Source of the DNA: Clostridiales bacterium
Lineage (GTDB): Bacteria; Bacillota_A; Clostridia; Peptostreptococcales; Anaerovoracaceae
Assembly: GCA_012510935.1 (NCBI GenBank)
Contig: JAAZHB010000180.1
Location: 1-17,005, forward strand
DNA: 17,005 bases
Direction of reading: 5' to 3'
Part shown: piece after piece, positions 1 through 8,600 of the stretch
Layout: every line of letters begins with the position of its first letter
Position numbering within the stretch: position 1 is the first letter of the stretch
Notes under the pieces: model-generated
The model's input: the letters and a program-made list of their open reading frames with translations, nothing else
The model's database searches: none
What the model was told of the DNA's origin: nothing
Position numbers and translations under genes: made by a program

Positions 1-64
1 CCTTGATATTTGTTTTGTCACTTATATTCTAAAGGAAAAAGGCTTTCATGTCTTTTATTTTTTT

Positions 65-114
65 GAACTAAAATGGTGCTGACGATGAAATGTTATTTCC
101 ATCACCAACACCAT
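65..114 (-). terminator. Hairpin terminator of the recombinase gene
   Basis: The arms at 73-90 and 97-114 form an 18-bp stem with a 6-nt loop. Read as minus-strand RNA, all 18 positions pair: 14 are Watson-Crick and 4 are G-U (79/108, 82/105, 83/104, 88/99). On the plus strand those four become C-A mismatches, so the structure belongs to minus-strand RNA. It begins 16 bp past the restored stop codon of the recombinase frame at 131-133 and is followed by a short U-rich tail (UUUUAGUU). The tail is weak, so it could also be a 3' stabilising hairpin. Confidence 0.6.
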
Positions 115-130
115 AAATTGTAGAACCTTT

Positions 131-970
131 TTATATTAGGTGCATTTGGTCCATTACCTGCTCGCAATGCCTTGCACTCGTTGCCACATAGATTCTTGTA
201 GTTTCAATACTGCTGTGCCCTAGAATATCTGATAAATGAGCAATATTTCTCTCTACCTCATAGAAACTGCGTGCAAATAAATGTCATAAATTGTGCGGGA
301 ACACTTTATCATTGTCTACTTTTGCTATCTTGCATAGTTTTTTCATATCATGGCAAATATTTGATCTATCAAGAGTCTTCCCGTTTTTAGTAATAAATAT
401 GCTTCCACTGCAGATTTTGTTGTCTTTTGCAAAGATTAGAAGCTGCTTTCTTAGTTTCTGGGGAATTATTATCAGACGCTCTTTGCCCTTCATTGAGACC
501 ATTACTCTTCCGAGTTTAATTGCCTCAACTGTAATAAACCGAAGCTCGCTAATCCTTATCCCAGTTCCGCAAATTGTACTCATCACATTGTATAGGCGCT
601 CATTGTCTAGTTTCCTTGCAGCTGCCAGAAGTCTTTTATATTCTGACTCATTTAACTCTTTGCCATCTTCAATGAATGCATAATGCTGTATGCGTAATAA
701 CTTAATCTTCATCTCAGGGCTTTCTATAAAATCCAAAAATGAGTTGATTGCGCATAGTTTCACATTAACAGTCTGCGGCTTATGTTTGATTCGTAATTCT
801 TCTCTAAAAGAAAGAATCTCCACCTTATTTAATACCCTGCCCTCCAGGAAATCTTCAAACTCAACTATGGTTTGTTTATATTTCCTTATAGTTGCGTCCG
901 ATAGTTCTTTCTCCAATAATCTTCTGCAATAACCTTGAATTTGTTCTTCACTTACTGTACCTATCTCCAT
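131..970 (-). pseudogene. Tyrosine recombinase/integrase, interrupted by one in-frame TGA
   Basis: The frame opens at ATG 970 behind a good AGGAGG site and would give a 279-residue recombinase, but TGA at 284-286 stops it after residue 228. The N-terminal part (about 1-95) looks like a SAM-like core-binding domain. The catalytic domain keeps Arg139 in GTGIRISEL, a Lys near 163 (GKERL) and His226 in PHNL. Codon 229 should be the second catalytic arginine of HxxR but is TGA, consistent with a single CGA to TGA change. After it the same frame continues without damage through LGHSS (His252) and TTRIY (nucleophile Tyr261) to TAA at 131-133. The 228-residue product lacks Arg-II, the last His and the Tyr, so it should not be a working recombinase unless the stop is read through or is a sequence error. 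A lone integrase of this size could act on a small inversion or an integrated element; no other mobile gene is visible. Confidence 0.85.
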
Positions 971-986
971 CTTAAGTTCCTCCTAT

Positions 987-1012
987 TATATTTAATTTAT
1001 ATATTTAATTTA
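987..1012. repeat. Tandem 13-bp repeat, two perfect copies, upstream of the recombinase
   Basis: The unit TATATTTAATTTA occurs twice without gap at 987-999 and 1000-1012. It lies between the recombinase ribosome binding site and its presumed promoter. It is directly followed by a second short array, CTTAG CTTAG CTTG, at 1014-1027. The AT-rich composition makes short repeats more likely by chance, but two adjacent arrays in one leader are notable. Confidence 0.8.
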
Positions 1013-1050
1013 ACTTAGCTTAGCTTGACAATGTAGAACCCCAAAAATAC

Positions 1051-1088
1051 AAAAAACAGCGCTATGACGAATCTTCGCCACTACGCTG
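1051..1088 (-). terminator. Intrinsic terminator after the DUF1836 gene
   Basis: On the minus strand an outer stem CAGCG/CGCTG (1084-1088 with 1057-1061) continues into a mostly paired inner stem containing GCGAA/TTCGT, and is followed directly by six T residues (1056-1051). It sits 24 bp beyond the stop codon of the DUF1836 gene. This separates that gene transcriptionally from the recombinase to its left. Confidence 0.75.
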
Positions 1089-1111
1089 CTATATGTTATT
1101 TCGCGATTCTA

Positions 1112-1693
1112 TTAATTGCCTTTGATGTTCTCTGAAAGCAAGAAGCTTGCATATATCTTATTGGCACAGGATTGCATTATCGTCTTCTGAATATAAATCT
1201 TGCCTGTGTCCTCTTTAGCAATGAATTGCTTATGATTTATTACGCAATCCATTGATTGTTCAAATAAACTGCAGAACCTGTTATACATGTCCGGAATAGC
1301 CTCCCCATCTAAAGAATAATGCACAAAATCTCCAATGTCACTCATGCTATATGAAATTTTCACTACTGTTATTATAAAGAGCTTAGCAATGTGTTCTTTC
1401 CCATAGTGCTTCTTTACCGGTGCCCAGACAAGGTCATTCTTCACATAGTTATTAATCATGGACTTTGTAAGAAGCTGGGGCTTCTCGTCATGAGCCTCTC
1501 CGAACCCCATTACCGGTGCCAACCCATCATTGATATATGTTATAACTTGATCAACATATAGCCCTATATTGGGCAGTTCTTCCCACCTCGGAATGTGGTA
1601 GTTCGCAATCGTCTCCCCAAACGCATCTGCCATTTCAATATTCTTCTCTACATATTCATATCTTTGAGTCATTTTACCAATACCACTTCCCAC
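1112..1693 (-). CDS. DUF1836 domain protein, putative HTH transcriptional regulator
   Basis: The 193-residue protein matches the DUF1836 family from memory: PRWEELPNIGLYVDQVITYI near residues 35-55, LTKSMINNYVKNDLV at about 75-90, then KKHYGKEHIAKLFIITVVK at about 94-112. The middle block resembles a MerR-like helix-turn-helix, and the family is generally treated as DNA-binding, though its targets are not known to me. Length is ordinary for the family. The start is uncertain: GTG 1693 has AGAGAAG about 9 bp upstream, while ATG 1672 (7 codons in) has only a weak GGAAG. The gene has its own strong promoter (1764-1792) and terminator (1051-1088), so it is monocistronic. It diverges from the acyl-CoA synthetase, which makes that gene and itself candidate targets by inference only. 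Confidence 0.8.
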   Translation of the reverse strand: MGSGIGKMTQRYEYVEKNIEMADAFGETIANYHIPRWEELPNIGLYVDQVITYINDGLAPVMGFGEAHDEKPQLLTKSMINNYVKNDLVWAPVKKHYGKEHIAKLFIITVVKISYSMSDIGDFVHYSLDGEAIPDMYNRFCSLFEQSMDCVINHKQFIAKEDTGKIYIQKTIMQSCANKIYASFLLSENIKGN

Positions 1694-1763
1694 ACTATCA
1701 ATCTTCTCTAATGAACAGCAAGTTTATCCCGCTATCCAATTGCTTCATATTTTACATTTATTG

Positions 1764-1792
1764 AATATACTATAAGTTCATATTATTGTCAA
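1764..1792 (-). promoter_or_regulatory. Sigma-A promoter for the DUF1836 gene
   Basis: TTGACA on the minus strand at 1792-1787, a 17-bp spacer, then TATATT at 1769-1764. The -35 box is perfect and the -10 box differs by one base. It drives leftward, giving a leader of roughly 65 nt before the GTG start. Confidence 0.7.
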
Positions 1793-1796
1793 CTAC

Positions 1797-1825
1797 TTGA
1801 CATTATGGAGATAATGATATATTCT
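1797..1825 (+). promoter_or_regulatory. Sigma-A promoter for the acyl-CoA synthetase gene
   Basis: A perfect TTGACA at 1797-1802 is followed after 17 bp by TATTCT at 1820-1825 (4 of 6); TATATT at 1818 is an alternative with a short 15-bp spacer. It runs rightward and is back-to-back with the regulator promoter: the two -35 boxes form TGTCAA-CTAC-TTGACA. The resulting ~75-nt leader contains a small perfect hairpin TCGCT-CAA-AGCGA at 1865-1877. Confidence 0.6.
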
Positions 1826-1907
1826 AATGCGGTAAATTGTAGAATGTAGTATCAAATACCATGTTCGCTCAAAGCGATAACTTATTTATAGAAAGGCTTT
1901 TTACAAA

Positions 1908-3677
1908 ATGAAAAGGAAAATGAACAAGAACGCGACAGATCATATGAATATAAGGGAAATAATCTATGATACATTTAAGAAGTATCCTGATAATATTGCC
2001 TATACAATTAAGAATAAGGGAGGTAAGCCTACAGTCGCTACAACCGCCCTTGATTATCCCGAGAACATTTCCGAGAGCTACACCAACATTAGGGTAAGTG
2101 ATTCTGTGACTGATATCGAATATATCGGAACTGCAATGCTCACGCTCGGCCTTAAGGGTAAGCGTATCGCAATTATCGGACACAATAGATATGAGTGGAT
2201 GGCTGCTTACTACGCATCAGTATGTGGTGTTGGCATGGTTGTTCCTCTGGACAAGGGCCTTCCAGATGATGAAATTGAGAATTCACTAATTATCTCACAG
2301 GCTGACTGTCTTGTTTTCGAGGCATCTTATCTTGACTCCGTTAATGAAATTATCTCAAGAGGTAAGACTAACTTAAGTCAGTTAATTTGCATGGATGAGG
2401 TTGAGGGCATAACCTCAATTTCAGATATGCTTAAGATAGGTAGAGACGAGATGGCAGCCGGTAACGACGAGTTCCTTAGACTTCCAATAGACAACTTTGG
2501 ACCTAGCATAATGCTCTTTACATCTGGCACAACTAGCCAGGCTAAAGCGGTTATGCTGTCACATCGTAATATTGCATCTAATATTTACGGGCTAACTCTT
2601 CATGAAGACTTCTATCCATCAGATGTAAATATGGCTTTCCTGCCCTACCACCATACTTTCGGTTCAACAGGACAGCTGCTGTTCTTCTCTCACGGGGGTA
2701 AAACTGTATTCTGTGACGGAATCAGACATATTCAAAAGAATTTCGAGGAGTATCAGGTAAATGTATTCTTCTGCGTACCGCTAATTAATGAAGCTCTATA
2801 TAAGAAGATACTTGCGGCAGCTGAGAAAAAAGGTGCTCTTAAGAAGCTTCGTTTTGGACAGAAGGTAAGTAGACTTCTTCTGAAGTTCGGCATTGACAAG
2901 AGAGACTCTCTTTTCAAGGATGTGCACGAGGGGCTTGGCACTAGGCTTCGTATTTTAATCACAGGTGCATCAGCTCTCAACCCGGAAGTTGCTAGCGATC
3001 TTAATGATTGGGGAATTACAAGTCTTCAGGGCTATGGCCTCACCGAGACATCTCCTGTTCTATGTGCTGAGCAGCCTTGGAATCTAGTTCCTGGCTCTGT
3101 AGGCAAGGCTATGCCAAATGTTGAAGTTCAGATTGATGAGCCTGGTGAAGATGGCATTGGCGAGATTATCGCTAGAGGGCCTAATGTAATGCTAGGCTAT
3201 TATAATAATGAAGAAGATACTAACCATGTTATTAAGGATGGCTGGTTCCATACAGGAGACCTTGGAAGACTAGATAAGGATGGTAACCTATTCATTACAG
3301 GTAGATCAAAGAATGTTATCGTTCTAAAGAATGGCAAAAATATCTATCCAGAAGAACTAGAGAATAAGTTGAGCAAGCTCCCTTATGTATCTGAGCTTAT
3401 GGTCTTAGGTTATGAGAAACCTAACGACCTGGCTGTAGCCGTAAAGATTGTTGTTCCAGAGAGCTTTGATCCACAGGATGAGGAGTTTAGAGCACGCGTA
3501 TGGGATGATATTAAACTCCAGAATCAGGACCTGCCAACATACAAGCACATTGAATATCTTGAGCTTACTCATGAACCAATGGTTAAGACTTCGACGCAGA
3601 AGGTTCGCCGTCAAATAGAAATTCCCGCCACAATGAGAGCTGGAAATCTTGAACACATAAGTCAGGCAAAGAAGTAA
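1908..3677 (+). CDS. AMP-forming acyl-CoA synthetase, long-chain type
   Basis: This 589-residue ANL-superfamily enzyme should activate a carboxylic acid, probably a fatty acid, to its acyl-CoA through an acyl-adenylate. The P-loop is TSGTTSQAKAVMLSH at about 205-219, where two canonical glycines are Ser and Ala, a variant I recall from clostridial homologues. The GLTETSP adenylate motif is near 377, and HTGDLG near 448 is followed by ITGRSKNVIVLKNGKNIYPEELE-type hinge and C-domain sequence. The acyl-adenylate lysine is probably Lys565 in KTSTQKVRR. There are no membrane segments. The start ATG 1908 has AGAAAGG about 11 bp upstream; ATG 1920 is a possible alternative. It is the only clear plus-strand gene, monocistronic between its promoter and the terminator at 3681-3718. 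Substrate chain length cannot be read from sequence, and whether it serves fatty-acid salvage or another acid is open. Confidence 0.9.
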   Translation: MKRKMNKNATDHMNIREIIYDTFKKYPDNIAYTIKNKGGKPTVATTALDYPENISESYTNIRVSDSVTDIEYIGTAMLTLGLKGKRIAIIGHNRYEWMAAYYASVCGVGMVVPLDKGLPDDEIENSLIISQADCLVFEASYLDSVNEIISRGKTNLSQLICMDEVEGITSISDMLKIGRDEMAAGNDEFLRLPIDNFGPSIMLFTSGTTSQAKAVMLSHRNIASNIYGLTLHEDFYPSDVNMAFLPYHHTFGSTGQLLFFSHGGKTVFCDGIRHIQKNFEEYQVNVFFCVPLINEALYKKILAAAEKKGALKKLRFGQKVSRLLLKFGIDKRDSLFKDVHEGLGTRLRILITGASALNPEVASDLNDWGITSLQGYGLTETSPVLCAEQPWNLVPGSVGKAMPNVEVQIDEPGEDGIGEIIARGPNVMLGYYNNEEDTNHVIKDGWFHTGDLGRLDKDGNLFITGRSKNVIVLKNGKNIYPEELENKLSKLPYVSELMVLGYEKPNDLAVAVKIVVPESFDPQDEEFRARVWDDIKLQNQDLPTYKHIEYLELTHEPMVKTSTQKVRRQIEIPATMRAGNLEHISQAKK

Positions 3678-3680
3678 AAC

Positions 3681-3718
3681 AAACGAAAACCCATCGCATT
3701 AGCGATGGGTTTTCGTTT
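3681..3718. terminator. Bidirectional terminator between convergent genes
   Basis: A perfect 17-bp stem (3681-3697 with 3702-3718) closes on a 4-nt ATTA loop. The outer stem is A-rich on the left and T-rich on the right, so each strand has a T-rich 3' arm. It lies 3 bp past the acyl-CoA synthetase stop and 42 bp past the aminotransferase stop, and can serve both. Confidence 0.9.
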
Positions 3719-3760
3719 ATAGTGGTTATTTTGATTAAATAACTTAATCAAAAGAGGTGC

Positions 3761-4933
3761 CTAGATATTCGGATTGAAAATGTCGATCTTCTCAATTCGA
3801 TCAAAAGCTTCCTTAAGCTTCTCAACCGTAACGGTACATGAAACTCTTAAGAACCCTTCTCCGCACTGTCCAAATGCATTGCCTGGCAACATTAGTACAT
3901 GTGCCTCTTTCAGAATCAAGTCTGCTGCCTCTGCAGATGTAAGTCCCGTACCCTTTATATTAATCCAAAGGTAAAAACTTCCCTTTGGTGGATAAAGAAC
4001 ATGCATATTGCGCATTGAGTTTACTCTTTCAGCCGCATAGAAAACTCTTTTCCTAAATTCAGCTACTACAGGCGGTTGTATTTCATCTCTCATTCTCATC
4101 GCATGAAGCGCTGCACGCTGTGAGATTGTAGGTGTTGAGAATACAACATTCTGAGAAATCTCAAGCATTGTCTTAAGGAGTTCCGGTGCTGCAACAATGT
4201 TTCCGACTCTCCATCCACACATGATATAGTTCTTTGAGAAAGAATTAATTGTAATTGTTCTTTCTCTCATGCCTGGCAATGTTGCAAATGGGATAAACGC
4301 ATGCTGATAACTGAATGATGTATATATTTCATCTGAAATAACAACCAAATCGTACTTCTCTGCGATTGTTGCAATTTTCTTCATCGTCTCTAATGTAAGG
4401 CAGTTTCCAGTTGGGTTGTTAGGAGAATTAATTACAATAGCCTTAGTACGCTCTGTAATAAGTGATTCAAGTCTCTCCGGAATAACCTGGAAATTCTCAT
4501 TCTCGTTAGTAACCAATTCAATTGGAACTCCGCCATTAATTGCGACCTGCTGTGGATAAGGGCTAAAGAATGGTGCCTGAAGAATTACCTCATCATCCCT
4601 ATCCAGAATACATGCCATCGCAAGATACATAGCCAGACTTCCTGATGCAGTTACTAATACCTCATCATCGCTAACATCCATGCCATACTCATCTTTATAG
4701 AACTTGCAGATTTCCTTACGCAATTCTGGATCTCCCTTGAAGTTCGCATAGCCAGTATATCCATTTGATGCATCTTTAAAAGCTGCGTCAATTACTCTCT
4801 GGTCAGTTGTAAAATCCGGATCTCCAATACTTAGGTTAATGCAGTCTGGCAGTGATTGAGCCACAACATCAGATGAACCCATTGCTGTGCTCTTGTCCTT
4901 CCAATGCTGCTTTGCAATAAATCTGTGCTTCAT
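3761..4933 (-). CDS. Class I/II PLP-dependent aminotransferase
   Basis: The 390-residue protein is a fold-type I aminotransferase of the aspartate/aromatic group. Visible features are NSPNNPTGN near 170-178, ISDEIYTSF at about 198-206 with the Asp that pairs with the pyridine nitrogen, and NSFSKNYIMCGWRVGNI with Lys234 as the PLP Schiff-base lysine. A carboxylate-binding Arg is probably in FLRVSC near residue 365. ATG 4933 is preceded by a strong AGAGGAAGAGGA purine tract. Length is typical. Substrate (aspartate, alanine, aromatic or branched amino acids) cannot be decided from sequence alone. It lies downstream of the cyclophilin gene but is separated from it by 211 bp and a terminator-like hairpin. 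I see no convincing promoter between that hairpin and the start, so transcription may depend on read-through. Confidence 0.92.
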   Translation of the reverse strand: MKHRFIAKQHWKDKSTAMGSSDVVAQSLPDCINLSIGDPDFTTDQRVIDAAFKDASNGYTGYANFKGDPELRKEICKFYKDEYGMDVSDDEVLVTASGSLAMYLAMACILDRDDEVILQAPFFSPYPQQVAINGGVPIELVTNENENFQVIPERLESLITERTKAIVINSPNNPTGNCLTLETMKKIATIAEKYDLVVISDEIYTSFSYQHAFIPFATLPGMRERTITINSFSKNYIMCGWRVGNIVAAPELLKTMLEISQNVVFSTPTISQRAALHAMRMRDEIQPPVVAEFRKRVFYAAERVNSMRNMHVLYPPKGSFYLWINIKGTGLTSAEAADLILKEAHVLMLPGNAFGQCGEGFLRVSCTVTVEKLKEAFDRIEKIDIFNPNI

Positions 4934-5021
4934 TTCCTCTTCCTCTCTATTGCTTAATGATTCAATATTTCATAGGTGCGGTTCCTCAAAGCTTACTGTG
5001 AGAAGTCCAAACCCTTATGTG

Positions 5022-5064
5022 AAAAAACAGAGCATCTATGTCTATCATGCATACACGCCCTGTT
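5022..5064 (-). terminator. Terminator-like hairpin between cyclophilin and aminotransferase genes
   Basis: On the minus strand AACAGGGCGT (5064-5055) pairs with the arm ending CTGTT (down to 5026) with two G-U pairs. After one mismatch, TATG/CATA adds four more pairs. Six T residues follow (5027-5022). It lies about 80 bp past the cyclophilin stop and about 90 bp before the aminotransferase start. It is either the cyclophilin terminator or an attenuator in the aminotransferase leader. The rest of 4934-5144 shows no gene. Confidence 0.65.
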
Positions 5065-5144
5065 CTCTTCTGTTTTTATAATAGCACTATATCGGGCAAT
5101 AGTCCACCAAATATATTGCTGAAAACGAAAAATTCACAAATTTT

Positions 5145-5627
5145 TTATTGTTCATCTACAAAAATTGTTTTTATGACCTGATCCTCGAGAGGCTTATCTC
5201 TGAAATCTGCTTCAGCATTTACAATTTCATCAGCAACTTCCATGCCCTCAGTAACTCTGCCAAAAGACGCATACTGTCCATCAAGGTGTGGACTTGTAGT
5301 TGTCATGATGAAGAACTGCGATCCAGCTGAGTCTGGATTCATTGCTCTAGCCATTGAAAGAACCCCTCTGTCATGTTTAAGGTCATTCTTGAATCCGTTT
5401 GATGTAAACTCTCCTGGGATTGAATATCCAGGTCCGCCTATCCCAGTTCCATCTGGGCAACCGCCTTGAATCATAAAGCCTGGAATAACTCTATGGAAAA
5501 TCAGCCCATCATAGAATCCATCATTTGCAAGCTTTACGAAGTTCTCGACAGTCTTAGGTGCTATATCCTCATATAGTTCCCCCGACATAATTCCACCGTT
5601 CTGCATTTCAATTTTAAACCTTTTCAT
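5145..5627 (-). CDS. ppiB: Cyclophilin-type peptidyl-prolyl cis-trans isomerase
   Basis: This 160-residue single-domain cyclophilin catalyses cis-trans isomerisation of Xaa-Pro bonds, here probably in the cytoplasm because no signal peptide is seen. The active site is FHRVIPGFMIQGG (Arg46, Phe51, Gln54), then SMARA at 91-95 and GSQFFIMT at 102-109, with Leu115. The position of the human cyclosporin-contact Trp is His114, as in many bacterial forms, which usually means weak cyclosporin binding. The start is set at ATG 5627 because GGAGG lies 8 bp upstream (5636-5640); an in-frame ATG at 5642 would swallow that site. It follows the ABC permease gene by 65 bp on the same strand without an obvious terminator and may be co-transcribed with it. 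The symbol follows common usage for Bacillota homologues. Confidence 0.93.
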   Translation of the reverse strand: MKRFKIEMQNGGIMSGELYEDIAPKTVENFVKLANDGFYDGLIFHRVIPGFMIQGGCPDGTGIGGPGYSIPGEFTSNGFKNDLKHDRGVLSMARAMNPDSAGSQFFIMTTTSPHLDGQYASFGRVTEGMEVADEIVNAEADFRDKPLEDQVIKTIFVDEQ

Positions 5628-5692
5628 AAATATATCCTCCATTCTATTAATAACAATCTCGTATCGCGCATGTGCTCTTATCTTAAGCTTCC

Positions 5693-8600
5693 CTACTCAA
5701 TAGCCTTAAGAGACTCTGTCATATTAACATTCCTTAGCTTTCTTTGCATCACCAATGCTACAATTGCAGCAAAAATAATTGTCAATAAGTAAGCAACCGC
5801 ATAGTCACCAAAGGTTAACCTGCTCTCGAAGAACACCCCGTTTACTACAATATTCGTAACGGCAAAATTGAGAAGCTCATAACCCATAGGTAACCCAACC
5901 GCCGCAGCTATCGCTGTAAGAATAAAGTTCTCCCTAAATACATAAGCAGTTACCTCCCTACCGGTAAAGCCAAGCACCTTAATAGTCGCAATTTCCCGAA
6001 TTCTCTCAATAATATTAATATTTGTCAAGTTGTATAGAACAATAAAAGCTAGTAGAGCAGCAGCCGCGGTAACCGCATATACGATCAAGTTCAAGCTGAC
6101 CATCATTCCATCAACTTTTTCAACAAGATCTTCATTCACCACTGAAGCGACTACTTCATCGTAATTGCTGGCATATGTAGCATTTTCTCTCAATAAGTCT
6201 ATAGTTTTTGCATTATCCTTTATGTAGGCTGTCTTTATCTTTGGTGCCGAGCCTATACTGTCCTCATAAGTTGCATCGCTTACATAGACATAGTCGCCGA
6301 TAAAGTTATCGCAAATTCCGCTTACCTTTAGTGTCATTTGATCATAACCTGCCTTTATGGTTACCTTATCGCCAACATTCAGGTTATACTCATCGCTTAT
6401 TTTCTTGCAAATTACGGCTTCTCCTAGTCCAGGATACTCTACATCTTCACCACCATCATGCAAATCAACAAATGATTTGAACTTCTTTGCATCTTCTTTG
6501 TTATCAACAGCTGTTGCGACAAGGCTTACACTATAAAGGCCCTTTGAAGTCTTAACATCTGCATTTGTCTGGCTTACAAATAGGACATCATCAATCCTGC
6601 CATCCATATAATCGGCGAAGGCTGTCTGTTTATCGCTAGTCATATCCTGGTCAAAAACAGCCATATAGTCATAGACTTGAATCTCGTTATATTGATACTT
6701 TGCTGTATCCTTGATGCTCGTGCTTAGTCCGTTAGCTGCAACAAGAAGTGCGGTACAGCCGCTAATGCCTAGCACCATCATAAAGAACCTTTTCTTATAC
6801 CTGAAAGTATTGCGAATTGCCACCTTATATATAAAGCTTATTTTCTTCCAGATAAAATCAACTCTTTCTAGCAAAATCCTTTTGCCTGCTGGCGGTGACT
6901 TGGGCCTGATAAGCTGTGCCGGTACCTCCTTAAGCTCACTTCTGCTACACAGCAAAGTAGTTGCAATAGTGCCCAGAATGGCAATTGCCAATGCTATTCC
7001 AGCGAGCTTCCAATCAACAACATACTTGATTCTTGGCGAGAAAGTATACATCATCTGGTAAGCATGCCATATTACGGTAGGGAAAATCCATATTCCTGCG
7101 AAATACCCTATTACAGCACCTAGGAATGATGCGCTTCCTGAATAGAATAAATATTTGCTTACGATTTTGGAATTACTGTATCCAAGCGCCCTAAGTATCC
7201 CAACTTGAGTTCTTTGCTCATCAATCATTCTTGTCATCGTCGTCATACACACCAATGCAGCGATTAAAAAGAAGAACACCGGGAATATTTTAGCTATATT
7301 ATCAACAATTGTGCAATTCTGCTCAAAGGTAGAGAAACCTGCATTCTCGTTTCTTGACATGGTATAGGATTTCCCCGCTTCCATGTTATCCAGTTCTTTT
7401 TGAGCTTCATCTATCTTAGATTTTGCAGCCTCCAATTCCGCTTGAGCAGATGCAAACTCTCTATCCGCCTTAGATTTAGATGTATCTAATTCTCTTCTCT
7501 TATTATCAAGTTCTGCCTTGCCACCTTCAAGCTCGGATTTCTTCCTTGCCAGCTCGGCACTCTTATTTGCTACCTCATCTTTGCCACTTTTAACTTGTAA
7601 GATACCTGCTTTAATATTTGTTTCTATTGCATTCAGTTGTGCAAGTTGTCCCCTAAGCTGTGCTAATTGCTGTTCATCAATTGTAATATTGATAAGGTCG
7701 TTTATTTGATTAATCTGAACTTGAACATTTGCAAGTTGAGTATTCAAAGCCTCTTCTTTTATGCTTAATTCGCTACTTGTAGCTGCAAGTTCTTTCTCTC
7801 CTGCAGCAATCTTATCCAATCCTGATGTAATTTGAGTTTGAGCAGAATTGATTGTGCTCTGTCCATCAGCAAGTTGTGCATAAACATCTCGCTTCTCAAT
7901 ATTGTATTCCGAAAGACCTGCCTCATATTCTGATATGGCAGCATCTAGTTGCTTCTGTCCTTCAACAATAGATGCTTCTCTTCTCGCCTCATTAACTTGT
8001 GCAGCTACCGATTCTGCGCCTTTCTCTTTTGCAGCAAGATCCTCATCAGCATTATCTCCAAAGAAGCTAGTCGTATCACCCATCTTCAAGTAAAGAGATG
8101 TGTAATAATCTGTTGTAAATGCAGCTTTTGATACGTACATGAATGCATCTGTTCTTCCATTTCCTATGGTTGAATTGTCCCTGTTAAAGTCTAAGTAAAT
8201 CGGTGTATTGCCAACACCAACAACCTTAAATTTCTTTACGTTAAACTTATCTAGGTCAGCTGACTCATTATCTCCGCCAAGCGTAATATAATCTCCAACT
8301 TTCAGTTCTGCTTTCCCATCTACCACACATTCATCACTAGCACTAGGCATTCTTCCGCTTACTAACTCAATGGTATTAATTCTCTCGGGCACACTATACA
8401 CCCTGCAGACATTAAAATTCTCATTTGGGGTATCTACAAGAATATCCTGTTCAATTGACGCTTCTGCATCAGTTACCCCCGCAGATTCCTTTGCAAGCGC
8501 TACACTCTCATCATCAATTCCATAGGAGCTTAAAATCTTATAATCATAGAAATTCGTACTCGTCAGATAACGTTCTCCTGTTGCGAGCATGTCTGGTTTG

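Noticed and set aside
291..932. Plus-strand open frames opposite the recombinase gene (291-683, 690-932)
   Set aside because: They lie antisense to a clear recombinase frame with recognisable motifs, and show no family features of their own.
1025..1052. Plus-strand TTGACA with a possible TACAAA 17 bp downstream
   Set aside because: No plus-strand gene follows and the -10 match is poor; the site is better read as the minus-strand TTGTCA for the recombinase gene.
5625..5642. Upstream ATG at 5642 as cyclophilin start
   Set aside because: It would place the GGAGG ribosome binding site inside the coding region; ATG 5627 is correctly spaced from that site.
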